Source of the DNA: DASRCB01 sp035653295
GTDB taxonomy: Bacteria > Acidobacteriota > Terriglobia > Bryobacterales > Bryobacteraceae
DNA length: 17,342 nt
Assembly (NCBI GenBank): GCA_035653295.1
Contig: DASRCB010000382.1
Span: 1 to 17,342 of the forward strand
Direction of reading: 5' to 3'
Positions 6,651 to 14,588 of the stretch are shown in pieces. The number at the start of each line of letters is the position of its first letter. The first letter of the stretch is position 1. Made by a program: the position numbers and the translations under genes. The notes under the pieces are model-generated. The model did no database searches and had not been told where the DNA came from. It saw only the letters and a list, made by a program, of their open reading frames with translations.

Positions 6651-8747
6651 TCATTTTAACAACTCGGCGAATCGCTCCACATCGTCCGTTGGAAGCTCGC
6701 AGGCGAAATCGCGGCAAACGTAAGCCATCGTCCGGCCGTTCGCCGGCCGCATGCCGGCCAGCGTTGGACTGTACTTGCCCAACCGGTTCCGCGTCTCGTC
6801 CGAATCCACCAGCAGCACCACGTTATCCGGCAGAAATCTCTGATGCAGGTGCTCGAGAAACGCGCGGGTGCTCGCCGAATCGCGCTCTCCCGCAAGCACG
6901 ATCTGCCGCGGATGCGCATGGGAGTACATCAGCGCCGAGAGCAGCGCCGGAGCGCCCGCCGGTTGCGCGGCAATGCGGGGCGCCAAGGCCCGAAAGCCGC
7001 GATCTGCGGCCGCCTGGAAATCCTCGCGGCCGGTGATCCGCGCCAGCCGCACGAGGTTCATGAGCGCGATGGAATTGCCCGCCGGCTCCGCGCCATCGTA
7101 GTCGTCCTTCATCCGCAGCGGCAGCGCGTCACCCTGTTCGGTCGTGAAGAACGCGCCGTGCTCGCGATCCTCGAACAGCTCGATCATGCGCTCGGTCAGC
7201 GCGACCGCCGCGTCCAGGTACCCAAATTCGAATACCGTCTCGTACAGATCCACCAGACCCTGCGCGAGGAATGCGTAATCGTCCAGGAACGCCGGAATCG
7301 CCGCATCTCCGTCGCGGAATCGGCGCCGCAACTCGCGGCTGCTCGAACTCCACATCCGGTCGACTACGAACGACGCCGCCCGCCGCGCCGCCTCCGCGTA
7401 CTTCGGCTCATCCAGCACCTGCGCGCCGCGGGCCAGGGCGGAGATCATCAGCCCGTTCCACGACGTCAGCACTTTGTCATCCCGATGCGGCCGCGGCCGC
7501 GCCGAGCGCACGGCCAGCAGCTTTTCGCATGAAGCGCCGATCTTTTCCCGCACCATGTCCAGCGGAAGCGCGGCCGTCTTCGCGACCTCCTCCATCCTGC
7601 GCGCCAGGAACAGAATGTTGCGTCCCTTGAACTCCCCGTGCGGATCGTTGCGCACGTTCCCGTCCCGCTCCAGGCCAAAACGTTCGCAGACGAGGTCAGA
7701 GTTCGGATGCCCCAGCGCCTGCTCCACCTCCTTCGCCGTCCACAGATAGAAGGCGCCCTCGCGCCGCTGCGACGGATCTTCCGGATCCGGACTGTCGGCA
7801 TCCTCCGCCGAATAGAAGGCCCCGTCCGGCGAGGTCATGTCCCGCAGCACGTAGCCAAAAATCTCGCGCGCCACCGAGGCGAAAAAATCGTCGCGCGTGA
7901 TCTGGAACGCCTCCAGATACGCAACCGCGAGTTGCGCCTGGTCGTACAGCATCTTCTCGAAATGCGGCACGAACCAGATCTCGTCCACCGAGTAGCGATG
8001 GAAACCGCCGCCCAGGTGATCGTACATGCCCCCCGCGGCCATGGCCCGCAGCGTTTGCATGACCATGTCCGTCGCCTCCGGCGCGCCCATCCGCTCGGCG
8101 TAACGTAACAGGAACGACAAAACTACCGGACGAGGGAACTTCGGCGCTCCTCCAAATCCCGCGTGCGTCGAATCGAACATGCGCCGGAATGCGTGGAAGC
8201 CGGAATCGACCATCGTTTTGTCCGGCGCAACGGTTGCAGGCTCGATATTCGCATGGCTGCGTAACTGCTCGGTAACCTCGCTCGCCGACTGCAGAATCCG
8301 CGCCCGGTCTCGCTCCCATGCGTTCGCCAGGTGCTCCAGCACCGACTTGAACCCCGGCCGGCCGTAGCGGTTGTCTGGAGGGAAATAGGTACCCCCGAAG
8401 AACGGCTTCAGCTCGGGCGTCAAAAAGACCGACATGGGCCAGCCGCCGCTGCCGGTGCTGGCCTGGACGAAGGTCATATACAGGTGGTCCACGTCGGGCC
8501 GCTCCTCGCGGTCCACCTTCACCGGCACGAAATGCCGGTTCAGCACTTCCGCGATGTCCGGGCTCTCGAACGACTCGTGCTCCATCACGTGACACCAGTG
8601 ACACGTGGAATAGCCAACAGACAGGAAAATCGGCTTGTCCTCGGCTCTGGCTTTATCGAAAGCTTCCTGACCCCAGGGATACCACTCCACGGGGTTGTTG
8701 GCGTGCTGAAGCAGGTACGGGCTCTTCTCCTGCGCAAGGCGGTTCAT
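6651..8747 (-). CDS. YyaL/DUF255-family thioredoxin-domain protein
   Basis: This is a 698-residue member of the widespread YyaL family (human relative SPATA20). The N-terminus carries the hallmark NRLAQEKSPYLLQHANNPV start and a thioredoxin-like domain (about 1-165) with the redox motif C49-H-W-C52 in GYSTCHWCHVM. FVPVKVDREERPDVD and GGTYFPP follow. The remainder (about 200-690) is an alpha/alpha barrel resembling N-acylglucosamine 2-epimerase or glycosidase folds, with YDHLGGGFHRYSVD, VPHFEKMLYDQAQL and KVLTSWNGLMISALA. The biochemical function is not established. The ATG at 8747 is preceded by GGGAGGAG at ideal spacing. The gene sits 60 bases after the xylonate dehydratase gene and 7 bases before tpx, which hints at a redox partnership with the peroxidase. 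Confidence 0.95.
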   Translation of the reverse strand: MNRLAQEKSPYLLQHANNPVEWYPWGQEAFDKARAEDKPIFLSVGYSTCHWCHVMEHESFESPDIAEVLNRHFVPVKVDREERPDVDHLYMTFVQASTGSGGWPMSVFLTPELKPFFGGTYFPPDNRYGRPGFKSVLEHLANAWERDRARILQSASEVTEQLRSHANIEPATVAPDKTMVDSGFHAFRRMFDSTHAGFGGAPKFPRPVVLSFLLRYAERMGAPEATDMVMQTLRAMAAGGMYDHLGGGFHRYSVDEIWFVPHFEKMLYDQAQLAVAYLEAFQITRDDFFASVAREIFGYVLRDMTSPDGAFYSAEDADSPDPEDPSQRREGAFYLWTAKEVEQALGHPNSDLVCERFGLERDGNVRNDPHGEFKGRNILFLARRMEEVAKTAALPLDMVREKIGASCEKLLAVRSARPRPHRDDKVLTSWNGLMISALARGAQVLDEPKYAEAARRAASFVVDRMWSSSSRELRRRFRDGDAAIPAFLDDYAFLAQGLVDLYETVFEFGYLDAAVALTERMIELFEDREHGAFFTTEQGDALPLRMKDDYDGAEPAGNSIALMNLVRLARITGREDFQAAADRGFRALAPRIAAQPAGAPALLSALMYSHAHPRQIVLAGERDSASTRAFLEHLHQRFLPDNVVLLVDSDETRNRLGKYSPTLAGMRPANGRTMAYVCRDFACELPTDDVERFAELLK

Positions 8748-8753
8748 GCGCGG

Positions 8754-8761
8754 CTCCTCCC
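8754..8761 (-). promoter_or_regulatory. Strong Shine-Dalgarno sequence of the YyaL-type gene
   Basis: The minus strand reads GGGAGGAG six bases before the ATG at 8747. It fixes the start codon and contrasts with several neighbouring genes that have no ribosome binding site. Confidence 0.75.
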
Positions 8762-8807
8762 TCGATCAATTGTTCCACCAAGGGGATTCCCCCGACCGGA
8801 TTCCGTT

Positions 8808-10850
8808 TCAGCCTTTGGGGGCAGGGCGCCGGCCGCCGGCGGGCTCTGAGTCCGTCTCACGGGCCTGCGGCTTCGGTTCGCCGTTGCGCTGCAGCGCGTT
8901 TCTCCCCGCCTCGATGACTCTCAGAATCGCATCCACGTCGTACACGCTTCCGCCCCACGGACCCCCGCCAATATCCTGAAGCGCCGCCCACAGCCGCGTA
9001 TCGTCCGGCAGCGCGGGATCCGGCCGCAGGTCCGGCCGCGGAAGCCGGCCTGCCAGAAGGCGCCGTCCTTCTTCGGCCCCGAAAATCTGCCCCCCGCTGC
9101 CCACCAGATTGAGCGAGCCCTCTAAGCGATTCCGGTCGATGACGATCTCGATCGTGTCGCCGTCGAGCAAGCGCCCGATCGGTCCGCCCGCAAGCGCCTC
9201 CGGTGACACATGCCCGATGCACGCACCGGTGGAAACGCCGCTGAAGCGCGCGTCGGTGATCAGGGCCACGTGTTTGCCGAAATCGAGATACTTCAGCGCC
9301 GAGGTGAGCTGATACGTTTCCTCCATGCCCGCGCCCATCGGACCGCGACAGATCAGAACCAGTACATCGCCCGCCCGAATGCGTCCTTCCCGGATGGCCG
9401 CCATCGCCTCGGGCTCCGAGATGAACACGCGCGCCGGCCCGGTCTTGCGGTACACCCCGTCGGCATCCACCACCGATGGATCGATAGACGTCGCCTTGAT
9501 TACTGCGCCGTCGGGCGCCAGATTCCCGTGGGGAAAGCAGACCGTGGACGTCAGCCCGCGCGCCCGTGCCTGCTCCGGCGAAGCGATCACGTCATTTGGC
9601 TCGATGCCGTCCCGTTCCTTCAGCAGGGAACGTAATCGCGTACGCCGCTCGGAACTCTCCCACCACTCCAGCACGCGATCGAGGCGTTCGCCGGTGACCG
9701 TGAGCACGCTCGTGTCCAGTAGACCGAGGCGGCGCAGATGCAGCATCACCTCCGGCACGCCGCCCGCGAGAAAAACCTGGATCGTCGGGTGATTGCGCGG
9801 CCCGTTCGGCAGCGCATCAACGATGCGCGGCACGCGCCGGTTCACGTCCGCCCAGTCCGCCGCCGTCGGACGCCGCAGCCCCGCGGCGTGCGCCACCGCG
9901 GTCAGGTGCAGGATCAGGTTCGTCGAGCCGCCGAAGGCGGCGTGCACTGCCATTGCATTTCGAACCGATACGTCGGTCAGGATGTCGCGGGATTTCAGCC
10001 CACGCGTCGCCAACTCCAGCATTGCGCGCGCCGAGCGCCGCGCCGCATCCCGCCAGATCGGATGACCCGAGGGCGCCAGCGCCGAATGCGGCATTGCCAT
10101 ACCCAGCGCCTCCGCAACCACCTGCGAGGTCGCCGCAGTTCCCAGAAACTGGCAGCCGCCGCCGGGCGAAGCGCACGCGCGGCAGCCCGCCTCGGCTGCT
10201 TCCTGGAGCGTGATCGCGCCATGTGAGAATCGCGCGCCGATACTCTGCACGCGCCCCGCGTCCTCGCCTGCCTCGGGCATCAGCGTGACCCCGCCGGGCA
10301 CGAGCACACACGGCAGCTCGCGGGTCGCCGCAAGGGCCATCATCATGGCCGGCAAGCCTTTGTCGCATGTGGCCACGCCGATCACCCCACGCCGCGTTGG
10401 CAGCGAACGGATGAGCCGCCGCAGCACCGTGGCCGCGTCGTTGCGATAGGGCAGGCTGTCGAACATGCCGGTGGTGCCCTGCGTTCGCCCGTCGCACGGA
10501 TCGGTGCAAAACGCGGCGAAGGGCACGGCGCCCGCGCTCTTCAGCTCGCGCGCCGCCGCTTCCACCAGCAGATTGACTTCCCAGTGTCCGGTGTGAAACC
10601 CGAGCGCGACAGGACTCCCATCATTGGCCCGAATGCCGCCATGCGTGCTGAGGATCAGAAACTCCGGCCCCAGCAGCCTCGCCGGATCCCACCCCATCCC
10701 GGCATCCTGCGTAAGCCCGAACAGATCCCCCGACGGCCTCGTGCGCAGCATTTCTGCCGTAATCGGCAGGGCCCCGGCCGGCCCTGCTGCGCGCGTGCGG
10801 ATATCGTACAAAGCCGCGTTCCTTGTTTCGACAAGATCCTCGAAGGCCAC
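8808..10850 (-). CDS. yjhG: D-xylonate dehydratase-type enzyme (IlvD/Edd family, YjhG/YagF group)
   Basis: Members of this group dehydrate D-xylonate to 2-keto-3-deoxy-xylonate using an Fe-S cluster. The match to E. coli YjhG runs end to end: GELP/GALPITAEML, RPSGDLFGLTQDAGMGW, CTDPCDGRTQGTTGMFDSLPYRND, GVATCDKGLPA, CRACASPGGGCQFLGTA, MAVHAAFGGSTN, GPMGAGMEETYQ and ITDARFSGVSTGACIGHV. Likely cluster ligands are C119 (or C115), C162 and C233. I choose the GTG at 10850 (680 residues) because it matches the YjhG N-terminus and avoids overlap with the divergent oxidoreductase; an ATG at 10922 would add 24 unrelated residues. The last 20-25 residues (PQARETDSEPAGGRRPAPKG) go beyond the family end and are encoded by a copy of the hairpin repeat. 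Related sugar acids are possible substrates. Confidence 0.9.
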   Translation of the reverse strand: MAFEDLVETRNAALYDIRTRAAGPAGALPITAEMLRTRPSGDLFGLTQDAGMGWDPARLLGPEFLILSTHGGIRANDGSPVALGFHTGHWEVNLLVEAAARELKSAGAVPFAAFCTDPCDGRTQGTTGMFDSLPYRNDAATVLRRLIRSLPTRRGVIGVATCDKGLPAMMMALAATRELPCVLVPGGVTLMPEAGEDAGRVQSIGARFSHGAITLQEAAEAGCRACASPGGGCQFLGTAATSQVVAEALGMAMPHSALAPSGHPIWRDAARRSARAMLELATRGLKSRDILTDVSVRNAMAVHAAFGGSTNLILHLTAVAHAAGLRRPTAADWADVNRRVPRIVDALPNGPRNHPTIQVFLAGGVPEVMLHLRRLGLLDTSVLTVTGERLDRVLEWWESSERRTRLRSLLKERDGIEPNDVIASPEQARARGLTSTVCFPHGNLAPDGAVIKATSIDPSVVDADGVYRKTGPARVFISEPEAMAAIREGRIRAGDVLVLICRGPMGAGMEETYQLTSALKYLDFGKHVALITDARFSGVSTGACIGHVSPEALAGGPIGRLLDGDTIEIVIDRNRLEGSLNLVGSGGQIFGAEEGRRLLAGRLPRPDLRPDPALPDDTRLWAALQDIGGGPWGGSVYDVDAILRVIEAGRNALQRNGEPKPQARETDSEPAGGRRPAPKG
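8818..8858. repeat. Double-hairpin repeat, copy B, inside the 3' end of the dehydratase gene
   Basis: This stretch aligns without gaps to the element at 13221-13261, with 33 of 41 bases identical, including the shared GGGGCAGG start and GGCGGGCTCT core. The second hairpin survives: GGCGGGCT (8838-8845), a 3-base loop, and AGTCCGTC (8849-8856), with two G-T pairs. The first hairpin is partly lost. It encodes, in reverse complement, most of the tail that sets this dehydratase apart from its relatives. Confidence 0.7.
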
Positions 10851-10873
10851 GAGACCAGTGTTCCACGTGCGCT

Positions 10874-10879
10874 TACAAT
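10874..10879 (+). promoter_or_regulatory. Possible -10 hexamer (TACAAT) of the oxidoreductase gene
   Basis: TACAAT lies 15 bases before the ATG at 10895 in the 44-base gap between two divergent genes. A start point about seven bases on would give a leader of roughly 9 bases. No Shine-Dalgarno sequence and no good -35 box are visible. Confidence 0.4.
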
Positions 10880-10894
10880 GAAAAACATTCGCCC

Positions 10895-12259
10895 ATGCCG
10901 CCGAACCCCGCTCCTGCACCATCCCGCCGGGCCTTCATGGCAGGCGCCGCTCTCACCGCCGCCTCGTACGAGCGCGTCCTCGGGGCTAACGACCGCGTCG
11001 GGGTGGGATTCGTCGGCTACGGCCTGATCGGAGCGCAGCACGTTTACGATTTCCGCAATCAGCCCGACGCCAATCTGGTAGCGCTGGCCGAAACGTACGA
11101 GCCACGTCTCGAAGAAGGCGTAACGGCCTGCGGAGGCCATGCCCGCCCGTATCGCGATTTCCGTCGCATGCTCGAAGACAAGAATGTCAACGCCGTCGTC
11201 GTTTGTACCCCCGACCACTGGCACGCGCTCATCACCATGATGGCCTGCGCCGCCGGGAAAGACGTGTACGTCGAGAAGCCAATGACGCTGTTCGTGCGCG
11301 AGGGCCGCTGGATGACCGACGTCGCGCGCCGGCATAACCGCATCGTGCAGGTGGGCACGCAGCAGCGCAGCGGTCCCCACTATCAAAAAGCGCGTGAGCT
11401 CGTCCGCGCCGGCCACATCGGCAAGATCGTCGCCGCCCGCGCCAGCTTCTATCGCAACGTCATGCCCGGCTTCGGCAACCCGCCCGACGGCGCCGCACCC
11501 GCGAATTTCGATTACGATATGTGGCTCGGTCCCGCGCCGAAGCGCCCCTACAATCCCCTGCGCGGCATTTATCATTTCCGCTGGTTCTGGGATTACTCCG
11601 GCGGCCAGATGACCAACCTCGGCGCGCACGAGATCGACATCGTGCAGTGGTATCTCGATGTGAAGGGCCCGGCTGCGGTGTCGTCCATGGGCGGCCGCTT
11701 CGCTCTGGAAGGCGAAGGCGAAACGCCGGATACGCAGGACGCTGTCTTCGAATACCCCGGCGTCAACGCCACGTGGGCCGAGCGCGAGGCGAGCGCCGGT
11801 CACGACGCGCCGCACGGCCTGCAGTTCTGCGGCACCAAAGGCACTCTGGAAATCAACCGCTCGGGGTTTGAAGTGTTCCCCGACATGAAGGCCGACCCGG
11901 CCAGCCGCATCCCGCGCTTTCGAGGGCAGCCCAGTGGAGGTCCCCAGGCCTCCGCCGCGCCCCCCGAGCCGTGGACCACGCCGGCGAAAATGCCCGGCAA
12001 GTCCGCCGAGCAGTTCGCGCTGCACGCCCGTCATTTTCTGGACTGTGTGAAGTCGCGGCAGCGGCCCATCGCCGACGCTGAAGACGGGCATCGCACAGCC
12101 GTTGCCTGCCACCTCGCCAACATCTCTCTGCGCCTCGGGCGCCGCGTTCAATGGGATGCGGATCGCGAGCAGATCGTCGGCGACACTGAGGCGAATGGCT
12201 GGCTCGAACGCCCCTATCGCGCGCCGTGGGATCGCGAATTGCGGAGCCTGCTCGCATGA
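10895..12259 (+). CDS. Gfo/Idh/MocA-family oxidoreductase with Tat-like signal
   Basis: This is an NAD(P)-dependent dehydrogenase/oxidoreductase of the glucose-fructose oxidoreductase fold, 454 residues. The N-terminus has the twin-arginine pattern SRRAFMAGAALTAA (R11-R12), ending in RVLGANDRV, the usual form in exported members. The Rossmann motif is GFVGYGLIG (G41-G46), followed by VVVCTPDHWH and the family motif VEKP (E127-K128-P129). The catalytic-domain signature GGQMTNLGAHEIDIVQWY gives H245 and D248. The ATG at 10895 is the only in-frame ATG ahead of the Tat motif. It overlaps the next gene by 4 bases (ATGA). The exact sugar substrate cannot be read from sequence. The Y-E-R within the hydrophobic stretch makes the signal less certain than a textbook Tat leader. 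Confidence 0.92.
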   Translation: MPPNPAPAPSRRAFMAGAALTAASYERVLGANDRVGVGFVGYGLIGAQHVYDFRNQPDANLVALAETYEPRLEEGVTACGGHARPYRDFRRMLEDKNVNAVVVCTPDHWHALITMMACAAGKDVYVEKPMTLFVREGRWMTDVARRHNRIVQVGTQQRSGPHYQKARELVRAGHIGKIVAARASFYRNVMPGFGNPPDGAAPANFDYDMWLGPAPKRPYNPLRGIYHFRWFWDYSGGQMTNLGAHEIDIVQWYLDVKGPAAVSSMGGRFALEGEGETPDTQDAVFEYPGVNATWAEREASAGHDAPHGLQFCGTKGTLEINRSGFEVFPDMKADPASRIPRFRGQPSGGPQASAAPPEPWTTPAKMPGKSAEQFALHARHFLDCVKSRQRPIADAEDGHRTAVACHLANISLRLGRRVQWDADREQIVGDTEANGWLERPYRAPWDRELRSLLA

Positions 12260-13212
12260 CGCGCCGATCCTTTCTCGCCGCGTCCGCCGCACTCACCGCG
12301 GCCGGCGCAACTCCGCCTCGCTCGCAAATGGGCGTCGCGGAAACGGCCCTGCATCCGGCCAAAGACACCATCGCGTTCCTCGACTGGGCGTGGTCGCTGG
12401 GCGCCGGCGGCATTCAGGCCCACCTGACGTCCTTCGATGCCGATTATCTGAAGCGCCTGCGCGAAACGGCCGAGCAGCGCGGCATGTATATCGAGGTCAT
12501 GGGCGACCTCCAGCACATCGACCACATTGCCCCCGCGGCGAGCGCCACCGGCGCCAGAGCAATCCGCGTTGTAGCTCCCGGTGCGCGCCGTTATGAGGCA
12601 TTCGCCACCCTCGACGAGTGGCGAACGGCCGAAGCCGCCGCGCGGAAGCAGATCGCCGCCGCAATCCCGATCGCAGCCCAGTCCCGTGTTCCCATCGCCA
12701 TCGAGAACCACCGCGACCGCACGCTCGAGGAACTGGTCGCGTTAATGCGCGAATTCGCGGGCGACTGGTTCGGGGTCAACCTCGATACCGGCAATAACAT
12801 CGCTCTGCTCGACGATCCCATGGAAGTGGTCGAGCAGCTTGCGCCCTACGCCTTCGCCGCACACATCAAGGACATGGGCGTCGAGGAATACAAGGACGGG
12901 TTCCTCATCGACGAAGTCGCATTCGGTTCCGGTGTCGTGGATCTCCCCCGCGCCTGCAAACTCATCACCCGCGCCCGCCTTACGATGGAAATGCTCACCC
13001 GCGACCCCACCCCCGTCGCGTGCCTCACCGACCATTACTGGCAGGTCCTCCCGGACCGCAAGGCTTCAGGCCTGGCCCGCACCATCCGCGCGGCCCGCAC
13101 GAGTGGAGCGAAGCTCCCCCGCGTCACCGGTCTCGATAAAGCCGCGCAAGCGGCAATCGAAGAAGAAACAATCCGCTACAACCTCTTCAAATCCCGCCAA
13201 TTCCCGGGTTGA
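12256..13212 (+). CDS. Sugar phosphate isomerase/epimerase-type TIM-barrel protein, Tat signal
   Basis: This is a 318-residue xylose-isomerase-like TIM barrel (AP endonuclease 2 superfamily). It opens with a clear Tat signal, TRRSFLAASAALTAAGA. Candidate metal ligands sit on successive strands: E150 in IAIENH, D177 in VNLDTGN, H203 in AAHIKDMG and E245 in LTMEML. FGSGVVDLPR provides the loop typical of these isomerases. The ATG at 12256 overlaps the oxidoreductase stop (ATGA), and an upstream in-frame ATG at 12226 is rejected because it lies inside the preceding gene and would bury the Tat motif. Such proteins commonly accompany Gfo/Idh/MocA oxidoreductases and act on sugars, inositols or keto-sugars. 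Here both appear to be exported. The reaction is not determinable. Confidence 0.88.
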   Translation: MTRRSFLAASAALTAAGATPPRSQMGVAETALHPAKDTIAFLDWAWSLGAGGIQAHLTSFDADYLKRLRETAEQRGMYIEVMGDLQHIDHIAPAASATGARAIRVVAPGARRYEAFATLDEWRTAEAAARKQIAAAIPIAAQSRVPIAIENHRDRTLEELVALMREFAGDWFGVNLDTGNNIALLDDPMEVVEQLAPYAFAAHIKDMGVEEYKDGFLIDEVAFGSGVVDLPRACKLITRARLTMEMLTRDPTPVACLTDHYWQVLPDRKASGLARTIRAARTSGAKLPRVTGLDKAAQAAIEEETIRYNLFKSRQFPG

Positions 13213-13220
13213 TTCTGTGT

Positions 13221-13261
13221 GGGGCAGGCCCTCGGCCTGCGGCGGGCTCTCAGCCCGCCTC
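13221..13261. repeat. Double-hairpin repeat, copy A (intact), between convergent genes
   Basis: Two perfect hairpins stand directly side by side. The first is GCAGGCC (13224-13230), loop CTC, GGCCTGC (13234-13240). The second is GGCGGGCT (13241-13248), loop CTC, AGCCCGCC (13252-13259). The element fills most of the 57-base gap between the stops of the TIM-barrel gene and the HAD gene. There is no T-run directly after it on either strand, so it is not a textbook intrinsic terminator, though it could stop or pause both transcripts. It resembles REP-type dispersed palindromes; two diverged copies lie elsewhere in the window. Confidence 0.8.
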
Positions 13262-13269
13262 GTCAGTTT

Positions 13270-13962
13270 CTAAAAAATCCCCTTCAACTCCGCAAACCCC
13301 TCCACCCTCATCAGCCTCCTGCCATTTCGCGGGCTCCCGACTTCCTCATGCTCCAGCGCCCAGGTATGCGGATGCGGCACGAGCACCGCGTTCAATCCCG
13401 CCTCCAGCGCCGGATTGATATCCGATTTCGGCGAGTTCCCCACCATCCATGTCCGCTCGGGCTCCAGCCCCCGCTCGGCCACGATCGCCCGGTAGGAAGC
13501 CGCATCCTTCTCCCTGACGATGGCCGTGTGCCCGAACCAGATCCCCAGCCCCGAGCGGTCCAGCTTGAGCTTCTGCTCCTCCGGATGACCCTTCGTGAAC
13601 AAGGTCAGATCGTGCCGCCCCGCCAGATACTCCAGCGTTTCCTCCACGCCTTCGATGAGCACCATCGGCGCTTCCAGAATCCGCTCGGCGAATGCGCCCG
13701 CCACGGCGAGATCCTCGTCGCGAATCTCCCGCTCCGCCAGACGCTCATAGCACTGCCGCAGATTCCGCGCGAAATTCAGCGATCCGTATCCGTGCGTTCG
13801 GATGTTCGCGATCTCGATCTCATCCAGAATGGCGCGAACTTCCGCCGGGCTCAGCCGCGAATGATCCAGAAAGGCGCAAAAGTCCGCGAAAGCCTGCTCG
13901 AAATAGATGTTGTTTTCCCAGAGCGTATCGTCGGCGTCAATGAGCAGGTTCAGCCTGCTCAC
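13270..13962 (-). CDS. HAD-superfamily hydrolase (phosphatase-like)
   Basis: This is a 230-residue HAD hydrolase. Motif I is LLIDADDT with nucleophile D9 and general acid D11. Motif II is LFTKG (T123), motif III K152 in REKDAASY, and motif IV MVGNSPKSDI with D181. A helical cap lies between motifs I and II (about 18-100), as in phosphoglycolate-phosphatase-like and YjjG/YfnB-like enzymes, so a small phosphorylated substrate such as a sugar phosphate or nucleotide is likely. The GTG at 13962 overlaps the stop of the LON-domain gene (GTGA), the frame's only position that keeps the motif I strand near the N-terminus. The overlap means co-translation with that gene. It ends close to the double-hairpin repeat. 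The substrate is unknown. Confidence 0.92.
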   Translation of the reverse strand: MSRLNLLIDADDTLWENNIYFEQAFADFCAFLDHSRLSPAEVRAILDEIEIANIRTHGYGSLNFARNLRQCYERLAEREIRDEDLAVAGAFAERILEAPMVLIEGVEETLEYLAGRHDLTLFTKGHPEEQKLKLDRSGLGIWFGHTAIVREKDAASYRAIVAERGLEPERTWMVGNSPKSDINPALEAGLNAVLVPHPHTWALEHEEVGSPRNGRRLMRVEGFAELKGIF

Positions 13963-14588
13963 AGCGAATCGGGAGCCTTTCCGTGCCCGTTCAGTGGCGC
14001 CACCGCCCGTACGTGCGCCGTGCGCCTTTGTCCCGGCAGCCACTTGTCCAGAAACGCCGCGATTTGCTGCATCCGCTCCCCTTCCGACCGCGTGGCCAGG
14101 AGCACCTGCCGAAAGGTCAGATCGGGCAGGCACTGCGCCAGCTGAAAACTCAGCTGCGGATCGGTTAGCGTCGGCTGCTGATAGGACTGTGGAATGGACA
14201 TGTCCACCATCTCGCGGTAGCCCTGCAGAACTTTCAGGCGGACCTGGTCGTCCACCGGCTCGAACTCCTCGTCGTCGAAGAAACTCACCGCGCCCCGCAG
14301 AAACTGGCGCTCGTCGTCCAGCTCCATGATCTCGAACCGCCGCCGGCCGACGGCCACCAGGTCCATCCGCCCATCGTCGTAGCGGCGCATGATTTTATCC
14401 ACCACCGCCGTGCACCCCGTGTTGACGATGCCCTTCTCGCCAGCCTGCACCACGCCGAACTCGCCGTCGCCGGCCAGAATCTCCCGCATCATCTCCTTAT
14501 ACCGGTCCTCGAAGATGTGCAGCGGCAGCGGCGTCCTCGGGAACAGCACCGTTTCCAGAGGGAAAAGCGGCAACAGCTGCTGCGGCAT
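13959..14588 (-). CDS. Stand-alone LON substrate-binding-domain protein
   Basis: The 209 residues match the N-terminal domain of Lon protease (PF02190 type) and nothing else; the ATPase and protease domains are absent. The characteristic opening is LLPLFPLETVLFPRTPLPLHIFEDRY, followed by FGVVQAGEKG, TGCTAVVDKI and GRMDLVAVGRRRFEI. A helical part then ends near LATRSEGERMQQIAAFLDKWL. Such proteins are common and are thought to bind peptides or partners, but their role is not established. The ATG at 14588 gives the family N-terminus; GGAGAAG lies 14 bases upstream (a long spacing) and a CATAAT hexamer seven bases upstream. It overlaps the HAD gene by 4 bases. Confidence 0.92.
   Translation of the reverse strand: MPQQLLPLFPLETVLFPRTPLPLHIFEDRYKEMMREILAGDGEFGVVQAGEKGIVNTGCTAVVDKIMRRYDDGRMDLVAVGRRRFEIMELDDERQFLRGAVSFFDDEEFEPVDDQVRLKVLQGYREMVDMSIPQSYQQPTLTDPQLSFQLAQCLPDLTFRQVLLATRSEGERMQQIAAFLDKWLPGQRRTAHVRAVAPLNGHGKAPDSL

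Noticed and set aside
8782..8792. GGGG-ATT-CCCC inverted repeat between the dehydratase and YyaL-type genes
   Set aside because: The arms are only four bases long and there is no T-run after it, so it is too weak for a terminator or operator call.
10851..10922. Longer N-terminus for the dehydratase from an ATG at 10922
   Set aside because: The added 24 residues do not resemble YjhG relatives and would overlap the start of the divergent oxidoreductase.
10655..12292. Long open frame (545 codons) on the minus strand opposite the oxidoreductase gene
   Set aside because: It is the antisense shadow of a gene with clear Gfo/Idh/MocA motifs. Its product has no recognisable motif, and it also runs through the start of the dehydratase.
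13219..14145. Open frame of 308 codons on the plus strand across the HAD and LON genes
   Set aside because: It is Arg/Pro/Leu-rich with no motif and lies opposite two well-supported genes. Long empty frames are expected opposite GC-rich coding sequence.
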